Assembly: GCF_029962835.1 (NCBI RefSeq)
Contig: NC_080577.1
Span: 31,416,501 to 31,480,500 of the forward strand
Direction of reading: 5' to 3'
Length of the DNA stretch: 64,000 nt
Source: Magnolia sinica
Lineage: Eukaryota > Streptophyta > Magnoliopsida > Magnoliales > Magnoliaceae
The notes under the pieces were generated by a model. The model saw only the letters and a list, made by a program, of their open reading frames with translations, searched no databases and had not been told where the DNA came from. Position numbers and translations under genes: made by a program. How positions within the stretch are numbered: the stretch's first letter is position 1; the number at the start of each line of letters is the position of its first letter. Positions 55,791 through 64,000 of the stretch are shown one piece after another.

Positions 55791-57503
55791 TATTTGCCTA
55801 TCCTGGCACTTAGGGTCTTAATTGTACAGTTTGAATTGAGCCGCACAATCCATTCCGGCACACCCACACAAACCGAGAGGCAATAGATGGGACCCACATT
55901 TTTCTGCAATTGGATGTCATTTATTTGACATGTTGGCTATAAAACTCGAATCTGGATCCTATGCTTGCCACAAGCATGAAAACCTATTTTCCGACCTCCT
56001 CAATGGTCCACGTAATCATTGACTTGTTTGCATTTTGCATTAAATAAGGTGTGTGATAATGTGGCCTATTCAGATTGCAACGTGGAGGATTCTTCTGCAT
56101 GTGACAATCAGAGGGTCCTCATTCATAAAATTCATGCCTACTGCCTACTTAGCAAGAGTTGCAGTGATTTGGACCATCCTGACAATCGTGTCGGTGAACT
56201 TAGATCAACTGATGTCATTTCATGTCAACTGATGTAATGTGTTTTTATCTAAGCTGGCCAAGGTATCCAAAAGTAAGCAAATCCAAATATCAAGTGGGCC
56301 CATCACAGGAATAGTGGGGATTGAATACTTACCATGAAAATAAATTTAAAAGAAAAGAAAAGAAAAAAAAACCTCCTCGTGGCCACACAAGTTTTCCCTT
56401 CCGGTCTACATGACTTCGTAAACAAGTTGAATGGCAAATAAGTATCATAGCCACCTACGGTGGGTGACGTCATTATATGGACTATGAAGGATCTACTTTT
56501 TTTTATTTTTTATTTTTAATTTTTTTACACGATTTTTAGTTTCATTTTCTAAAATAAGCCCTCAAAATTCATAAATAAACGAAACAGGCGTCAATATTGA
56601 TATGACCCTATGGTCAAAGAATCCATCGACATTAGAATCATGTTGTCTGCATGTAGCTGTCAGATTCTCTTTCAGGTTTTGATAAGGTAGGGTGCCTCTG
56701 CCACAGTAGGGTATGGCCAGGTTGCGGCCTGGAGTGTATTTTAGATTGATCTGAACCGTTAATGCTCTTATCGCTACCATACATACTACGATTTTATAAT
56801 CAAGCTTCAATGATGATCCTGTCCTTTGAATCATGGATTTGAATACGAGCCATTAATATTCATTTTTATAAACAATTACTCGTTCAATAAATGTTTCTAA
56901 CTATGGCCTCAGGTAGCATAGAATCCGGACCATGAACGGTTCGTATTATTATTAATCATTAAAGATGCAGTCAAGGAGACCTGTTGGGAAAATGAGGCCA
57001 ATAGTCTCATCAGGTGGTCTTCACATTCATAATCAAGGGACTACCGACAACTCAATCAAGATCTAACTGGCTGATTTAGAGTGGGTCGCGGAAGATGGAT
57101 CAGAAAAGGCCCAACCGGAGGTAGAAGTGATATGGACTGTCGAAACCTTAATACGGCATATCTTGCAAACCCGAATGAATTTTTCAACGTACCATATATG
57201 ATTTTGGGCAGGAGAAGCTACTTTAGCAACCCAACTCTATTTATGCCTGGTCACCCACACGGAATTTACAACTTTCCATGAGATTGAGGGTTGAAATTTC
57301 ATTTTATTCTCATTTAAAAATAAAATAAAATTTACTGTAAGTTTTAATTTCATTGTAACTCTTGGTTATTATCTATAGAAGTGGATTGAAGTTTGAACTT
57401 TAGATCTGTATTTTTATTTTCTTTCCAAATATTCTCAATTTGGACGTAACAATAGATAATGGTGGGGCCAACACACCTTGGTGACGTCAACCACACCGAA
57501 ATT
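55791..57503. other. Intergenic stretch without a supported gene
   Basis: Only short frames, none with recognisable domains. 56270-56560 carries a weak fragment of the fold-back family (ATCAAGTGGGCCCATC, AATAGTGGGGATTGAA). The remainder is unassigned. Confidence 0.6.
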
Positions 57504-58028
57504 GGATTGCCTACTGAGTTACTCAGTAGGCTCTTATCGTACCGAGTAACCTCTGTTGAGCCACCATGAATGCATGTAGTTTATCCATGCTGTCCATTCA
57601 TTTTTTTAAATAATTTTAAGAGTTCAACTTAAAATTGATGCATGTACAAAAGCTCAAGTAGACCATACCACTAGAAAAAGTGGAAGTATCGATTTCCACC
57701 GATGAAAACTTTCTAAGGCCTCCAATAATGTTTATTTGTCATCCACCCTATTCATAAGATCAGAAAGAGATAGATGAATAGAAAACACTAATATCAACTT
57801 GATCTAAAACTTCGGTTGGTCCCACGAAATTTTCAACGGTAAATGTTCAATTCACACTGTTTCTAGTGGTGTGGTCCACTTAAGGTTTAGATATGCTCCA
57901 TTTTTGAAATAAAGCCCTAAAATTATGTGGTAAAAGAGATGGACAGAGTGGATACAATGCATGAATGACAGTGGGGCCCACAGAGTTTACTCAGTACGCA
58001 GCGTACTGAGTTACTCAGTACGCAATCC
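57504..58028. mobile_element. Fold-back MITE 1 with GGATTGC...CTCAGTA termini
   Basis: The left end reads GGATTGCCTACTGAGTTACT and the right end, reverse complemented, GGATTGCGTACTGAGTAACT. The inverted similarity extends over about 50 bases and, more weakly, across almost the whole 525-bp element, so it could fold into one long hairpin. No coding capacity. I could not find a clear target-site duplication. Confidence 0.8.
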
Positions 58029-58197
58029 TCTTCCCAACACACTATGTAGTGGTGTGTATCATACCACGCAATCCACCTCCATGATCCATGGCTTTAAAAT
58101 GCACACGTGTTTCCGATATTTGGAAGTGGGACCTTGGTTCGGTTATCTGGTGTTAATCTGACTGACTCGGGAGCAAATTAGGTTTGACCCCGGCCAT
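58029..58197. other. Spacer between two MITEs
   Basis: No feature seen. Confidence 0.5.
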
Positions 58198-58668
58198 ACC
58201 CAAGATGGTGTGACCCTTACCGTGGGGCCCAACTTGATATATGTAATCTGTATCCACGCCGTCCATCCGTTTTTTCAGATCATTTTAGAATATTATCTCA
58301 AAAATGAAGCCGATCCAATTATCAGGTGAACCATACCTTAAGAAACAGTGGTAATTGAACGTCCTACCATTAACAACTTCTTAGGACTCATTTAATGTTT
58401 CTTTAGTGTTTATTTGCTATCCAATCTGTTGGTACGGTCACACAAGCCTGGATGAAGGGTAAAACAAAAACTAACCTTGATCAAAAATTTACATGGCCCA
58501 TTAATGGTCAATATCCACTATTTCCTATGTTATGGTCGACCTGATAATTATATCTACATCATTTTTCGTATAATAGCGTAAAATAATATGAAACAACGGA
58601 TGGACGGCGTGGATACATAATGAATAAATCAAGGTGGGCCCCACATTAAGGGCCTCACCGTCTTGGGT
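58198..58668. mobile_element. Fold-back MITE 2 with ACCCAAGACGGTG termini
   Basis: The left end ACCCAAGATGGTGTGACCCT and the reverse complement of the right end ACCCAAGACGGTGAGGCCCT match, and both continue through GTGGGGCCCA and TATCCACGCCGTCCATCCGT, giving inverted repeats of more than 70 bases. The middle contains the family phrases AAACAGTGGTAATTGAACG and GGTGAACCATACC. It shares its core with MITE 1 but has different outer ends. Confidence 0.85.
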
Positions 58669-59776
58669 GAGCGCGGTGTTTCACGTAATCCACTCCCGAC
58701 CTTCTCGCTCTCGGGAAGCGAAACGGCATTTTAAAAACGTGTATAAAGTCGGCGCCGCATTTAACTGTCGATGTAGCAGCCGGCGATTTCATGGATGATC
58801 TGCCCCCCGTCTTTTCTTAGAAAGCGTTCAAGAGGGTGGGCCCACCAGTAAAATCAGCTACGGCTCCCACTCATTTGAGAAAAAAAGGTTTATTTGTCAG
58901 ATAGTCCAATCAAAGCAATTTTTGGTAAATGCTGAATCAACGGCTGAGATGGCAGGATGCTTGGTTCGGATCATCATGAACATATGTACGAATAGGCACG
59001 AAAATGCTGTGCTGTCTTGATTAATAAATAAACCTAACTTTTCACTTCTTCTCGTAGCAACCGTACTTAAGTAGGAGTTGCAATGGATCCGGTCAGCCCA
59101 GGTGTCAACTGCCCCAGCTGGCTTTGGGAGTAGTTTCGGGCCAAGCTACATGCTTGACTTTGGAGGAGCGGTTCAGGCATATAGGTTGGGCTTGGGTTGA
59201 ATCCTACTCGAGCCTATTTATACAATTAAATCAAACACTAGGTCATATGTGTAATTGAGGGCCTCAATTCAGGTTTATACGTGCAGTTAGTAAGTACTGC
59301 CTTGAGTCTACATCAGGAGAACAGCAACAGGTCCCCGAATCAGAGTCTTGGTGTTCACAGTGGCAAAGAAGCTGAGGTAAAGTATGGAGTTTATAGGAAC
59401 GGTGGGGATGGCATTGTCTTATCTAGGAAGACCGGAGATCAGTTGTTTCATTGTCTGGATTGGAGATTTCGGAGCTGGAGGTTGATCTCTCTCCCTACTT
59501 CCTGTGGGTAGGTAGAGATGGAATTCAGTCCAAGTGGATTCTAGACATAAGGATGGGAGGGGAGAGGCAAATGAAAAATGAGGACAATGAGGAGGTGGAT
59601 TGGGAGGATCAGTCTTAGGAGATGGTGATATAGGGGACAAAAGGGGAACAAAAAGGCAGATTTTGGGGTGAGGGCTACAAAGAAAAGTAGGCGCAGAATT
59701 CTATACTTGAAAGGCAGTTGGGAGTCAAGGCTACGTAGGTTAAAGAGGAGGGCCGTGAATACAGGGTGTGTGACTG
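58669..59776. other. Region before LINE ORF2; possible LINE 5' part
   Basis: 58669-59270 shows no gene. From about 59280 a + strand frame (QENSNRSPNQSLGVHSGKEA) and a serine/basic-rich stretch could be the eroded end of a LINE ORF1, but no zinc knuckle is visible, so the 5' limit of the LINE stays open. Confidence 0.4.
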
Positions 59777-62700
59777 ATGGATAAGATCCTGGTATGGAAT
59801 GTTCGGAGAATTGGAAACTAGAGGACTATAAGGACTACTAAAAGGATAATAACGAAACATGACCCTTGGATGGTGGCTTTGTTTGAACCAATGTTGGGGC
59901 AAGAGAAAAGAGTGAGAACTGATCTGAGGTTGGGCTTCCACTTGTCGTGTTCTAATGCGGAGGAGGGGGGGAAGATCTGGATATTTTTCAAGGCTTCCTT
60001 ATCTTTGCCGATTATTTATAAATCTAACCAATGCATCTCGATGGTTGCTTCTATGCGGAGCTGCACTCCCCAACTCCATATGACCTTTGTCTATGTTAGG
60101 TGTGCGAGGACCTTAAGGAGAGCACTCTAGGCTAATCTTGCAAATCTTTCGACCGACCCTGGGCGGTCTGTGGCGACTTTAATGCAACTATTAACGGATC
60201 GGAAAGAAGAAGCAGAAGGCCTGCGGATCAAGTTTTTCATTGGAATTTACAGATGCTATTAATGTCGCAGGGTTGCAGGACGTAGGCTACAGTGAAAGTA
60301 GATTTACTTGGAGTAATAATCAGTCAGGTTCTTCCTGGGTGTGGACAAGGCTGGATCAGACTCTTATTAATGTGACATGGGCTACATTGTTCCCAAATTT
60401 TCAGGTTAACCATCTCCCTCGGATTCAGTCGAATCACTCTCCTCTTCTCCTGGGCTTTCCTGGGCTGCAGGATGGTGGTCCAAAACCTTTCAGGTTTCAG
60501 CGTATGTGAACAAAAGAGAAGTCTTTTTTTACGTGGCTAAGGAGGCTTGGAGAAAGGTGGAATCAAATCATCCTATCTTGAATGTTATCGTGAAGCTAAA
60601 ATAGGTAAAAATGGAGCTCAAGGTATGGAACAAGCAGGTTTTTGGTGATATATTTCAACAGTTAAAGCATGCAGAGAGTGACTTGGCAGATCTGGAATTA
60701 AGACTGCAGACGATTTCAGATGCGGTTGGGGATACCAATAGCCTAAATCAAGAAAGAAAGGTAACCTTGCTCAAGATTGAATCATTGGAGCTCAAACAGG
60801 AAATTTTTTGGAAACAGAAATCAAGAGTAGACTAGATGGAGGAGGGGGACAGAAACACAAAATTCTTCCACGCTATGGTAATGGAGAGACAAAGGAAAGC
60901 GGTAATTCCGGAGGTGGAACTTGAATCAAGCTAGTTGGTAGATAATCAGGTAGATTTAAAAGCGGCTGCCATCGATAACTTTGAGAAGCAATTCAGAGCC
61001 TCTGCGTGTACTGTGGCTGATGGTCTACTAAGGTGCATTCCGTGGCTGGTAACTCAGGAACAAAATGTCTCCTTAATGATGACGCCGTCTTTGGAGGAGG
61101 TGCATGCAGCAACTGGTTCGATTCCTTTAAACAGTGCAGCTGGCCCGGACGGATTTTCCGCCAGCTTCTTCCTCTCGTGCTGGGACATGGTGGGACATGA
61201 TATTCGGCAGGCGGTGGCGTTCTTCTTTCAAGGAGGAAAGCTCCCCAGATCAGTCACAACTTCTATAATATGCCTTATTCCAAAAATAGCGGCGCCTAAA
61301 CGTTTTTCTGACTATAGACTGGTAAGTCTTTGCAATTGCTTGTATGAAATTTTTACTAAAATCATTGCAGCCAGACTCAGCCACGTCCTTCCATCGTTGA
61401 TTTTGTCGGAGCAAGGGGCATTTGTTAGGGTCTGGGCCAATACCGAAAATATTACGCTCTCCCAGGAATTGTTTAGAGATTTGAAAAGGCATGTTCGAGG
61501 CGGAAATATTGTAGTGAAATTAGATATGGATAAAGCATATGATAGGGTCGATTGGTGTTTTCTTAAGAAGGTGCTTACTTAATTCAGCTTTTGCGAGAGA
61601 TGGGTTCAGATGGTGGAGAAAAGTTGGTCAAACTGTTGATTCTCGGTTCTCATAAATGGGGAACTAGCAGGATTCTTTAAATCTACCAGGGGTTTGAGAC
61701 AGGGCGACCCTATTTCCCCGGCCTTGTTTATTCTCTCAGCGGAGGTGCTTAGCAGGGGTCTTAAAATTTTGATCCATCAGCAGTTAGCCAGGCCTTCGTG
61801 ACAAGAAGAGGGTGCTCGATCATTTCACATTTGTTGTATACAGACGACACACTGATATTTACGAATGGGAGCAAGAGATCGGTCCAAGCTATGAAGAACT
61901 TTCTGGATGTCTACCAAGCGGCCTCGGGTCAGAGTGTCACTATTCGAAAATATTCCTTTCTATGTTCCAAGAAGATGGCGGGGGCTAGGATTAGAGAGAT
62001 TGAGAATGTGCTCGGCTTCCGAAATGCCTCTGGGGAGTTCTCCTACCTTCCAGTTCCTATGTCAGAAGGAAGACTTAAAGCGAGTGAATTTAACCCGCTT
62101 CTGGCGAGAGTGGTGGAGCGCATCAACGTGTGGAAAACTAGAATTTTATCCTAGGCGGGGAGATTAATTCTAATTAAGAATGTTCTAGGGAGTATTTCGG
62201 TCCACTTAATGGCGACAGTGCATATTCCATTACAGGTGTTGAAGGCTATCGAAAGACATATGGCGAACTTCTTCTAGGGTTGGGCGGAGGGTACGTAGAA
62301 ATGTCATTGGAAGAACTGGAAGGCGTTGTCTTTGCCTAAAAACGAAGAAGGGGTTGGTATTAGAAGTCTGTCTGAGATTATGATGGCCTTTCGACAGAAG
62401 ATGGCATGAAACATTAGATTTGCTGACGATGGGAATGTATGGAAATCTTTCATATTAGCCAAGTACAAAGGAGATTTGGCCTCAGGTAGGTCGACCAGCC
62501 CAAGCCGCTATTCTTCTCTGTTGTGGAAACAGATTGCAGAGATTATGTCAATCGTAGAGTTGAGGGTCCAGTGGCAAATAGGCGTGGGGAGCTGTAAATT
62601 TTGAAGGGTGAACTGGTCCGGCCTGGGACCCCTTCACCTCCAAACTGAGGGAGATATTCCTGACGGTCTTCAAGACCTTCAGGTGAGACAGGTGGTTGGA

Positions 62701-63796
62701 CCTTTGGGTCCTCTCCCCCCCTTGATGGCGTGGCTGCTCCTCCCTCAGATGGTGTTGGACTTTGTTATTCAAGCCGGGCTATGCACATCAGTGGAACCGG
62801 ACAAGCTGTTCTGGCCTTACATGCTTTCAGTAGAATTCTCAGTGAAGTCTGCTTGGATTTTGAATAGATCTCTAAACCCGGGGAGAAGCTGGTCCAGATG
62901 GGTTTGGCATGCTTCTCTACCTCCTAAAGTCTCCCTATTCGTTTAGAGACTGATGCAGAATGCGGTCCCAGTGGATGTGGAGGTTAAAACTAGAGGCATG
63001 CACCTTGCGTCCAGGTGCGTGTGTTGTACTTTGCACGGTTCTCACTCACATGAGCAGGAGTCGCTATCCCACTTGTTCGTTGGTAGCAAGCTGGCTATGG
63101 AAATGTGGGGGACAGTTGATAGAAGCTTTGGAATTAATGTGATGGCTGCGGGATCGATCGAGGGTAGACTAACCCAATGGTGAACGGCTGCGTCTGCTAA
63201 TAGAAGGAGATTAGTGGCTCTCATGCTCATCCCGTGCTTCATCATTTGTGAGATTTGGAAAGCAAGAAATGCCACTATCTTTGATAATATGAGGGTGGAT
63301 CACAGGGTGGTGATAGATAAAATCTAGCATTGGAGGAAGAGGATTGATGGCTGGGGACCGAGCGGGATTTAAAGAGGAAATCTGGGGGTCCAGGTTCTCT
63401 AGTTAGGGTGAATGCTAGTCCCAGGGTGATTAAATAGGAGAAACCCCCTTTGAGATGGGTTAAAATAAATGTAGACGACTCTGCTAGAGGTAACCCAGGT
63501 TTGGCTGGTGGAGGTGGTATTTGTAGAGGCCCAAATGGAGAATTCTTCTTAGCTTTTGCGTCTAAGTACGGGGTGGGGTCAAATACCTAGGTAGAGGTTT
63601 GTGCCGTCCATGACGAGATCCAGCTTGGGTTGTAATGGGGTTTTCCTCACATTATCATTAAGTCCAATTTGAGGACGGTTGTAGATATGCTCAACGGGTT
63701 GGCGAGGCCCGGTTGAAAATGGAAGATGTGGGTGTATAGGTTTCAGGAGTTGATGCAAAGAGGTCGGATTATTTTTAGACAAGTTATGAGGAAAGC
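59777..63796 (+). pseudogene. LINE (non-LTR) ORF2: endonuclease, reverse transcriptase, RNase H
   Basis: Starts at ATG 59777 with MDKILVWNVRRIGN, the plant LINE endonuclease start. The endonuclease runs to about 60500 (RFTWSNNQSGSSW, LDQTLINVTW). Reverse transcriptase: AAGPDGFSASFF at about 61140, catalytic KLDMDKAYDRVDW at about 61517-61555, [14 protein letters not shown] at about 61690, and LLYTDD at 61831-61848 (YTDD where many plant LINEs have YADD or FADD). A zf-RVT region (about 62830-63130) has SAWILNRS, WVWHASLPPKVSLF and a CVCC cysteine pair. RNase H begins at about 63455 (INVDDSARGNPGLAGGGG; the first catalytic residue lies in VDDS) and is cut at 63796 by an LTR. Several stops and frameshifts show it is dead. 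Confidence 0.92.
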
Positions 63797-64000
63797 TGTA
63801 AGACCCGTGTCCTAATCCTTACTGTTCCGTTGGCTTCCGCGGTCCTTCCGGTCAAATTCCGTCAACCTTCGTACCATATCCGGTGTTTGCACACGATCCT
63901 AGGCTAGGTTCCGCGCACCGATGACGGCTTGATCTGAAAGTGGTATCATAGCGACCGCCCCGTCGCTGCGGTTCCAACGCCGCGTCTTGTGCGTCAAACC
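63797..64000 (+). repeat. Start of a third chromovirus LTR, cut by the window edge
   Basis: Begins TGTAAGACCCGTGTCC inside the LINE RNase H and matches the first 200 bases of the LTRs at 42620 (same strand) and 10187 (opposite strand). Most of the LTR and any internal domain lie beyond the window. Confidence 0.9.

Overview
The window is transposon-rich plant nuclear DNA. I find no intact single-copy host gene, no tRNA or rRNA gene and no CRISPR array. Plant origin is indicated by Sirevirus-type Copia elements, a Tat-type Gypsy element with an antisense plant-mobile-domain ORF, a CACTA element with TNP2-type transposase, a plant LINE with a C-terminal RNase H, and degenerate TTTAGG-type telomere-like repeats. 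The many fold-back repeats rich in GTGGGGCCCAC and CCGTCCATCC make me suspect a magnoliid, but that is weakly held.

Almost everything from position 1 to about 55.8 kb is one old Tat-type Gypsy element (+ strand; its 5' LTR and gag start lie left of the window) that other elements have split. Its gag is cut by Copia/Sirevirus A (134-39050, target-site duplication AATTA). Sirevirus A contains an internally deleted chromovirus on the minus strand (2972-10187) in its gag-pol, and a 22-kb composite CACTA element (13128-35402, duplication TTA) between its pol and its extra 3' ORF. The CACTA element carries a telomere-like array, which is split by Copia/Sirevirus B (minus strand, 15477-26126, duplication AGGTT). 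Further right, the Tat reverse transcriptase is split by a hAT-like element (42497-47138, 8-bp duplication), which is itself split by a solo LTR of the chromovirus family (42620-46604, duplication CGAAC). A different solo LTR (50495-52563, duplication GCTAT) sits between Tat pol and the Tat antisense ORF. Nesting reaches four levels, and the order of insertion follows from which element interrupts which.

The most interesting part is the CACTA element. It holds two pieces of host genes. One is part of the condensin gene SMC4, kept with an intron (13640-13955). The other is a pair of well-spliced exons from a gene I cannot name with confidence (29036-29302), whose reading frame runs across a predicted intron into the N-terminal domain of the TNP2 transposase. 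It also holds about 2.6 kb of telomere-like repeats in a higher-order arrangement.

Both Sireviruses have a second cluster of LTR-like CGAC..GTCG palindromes between pol and the extra 3' ORF, followed by a splice donor at the same relative place. I infer that the extra ORF may have its own promoter and a spliced leader.

From about 55.8 to 59.3 kb there is non-coding DNA with two fold-back (MITE-like) elements. From 59.8 kb to 63.8 kb lies a decayed LINE ORF2, cut in its RNase H domain by a third copy of the chromovirus LTR that runs off the right edge.

All coding regions carry stops or frameshifts, so none is likely to give a full-length functional product today.
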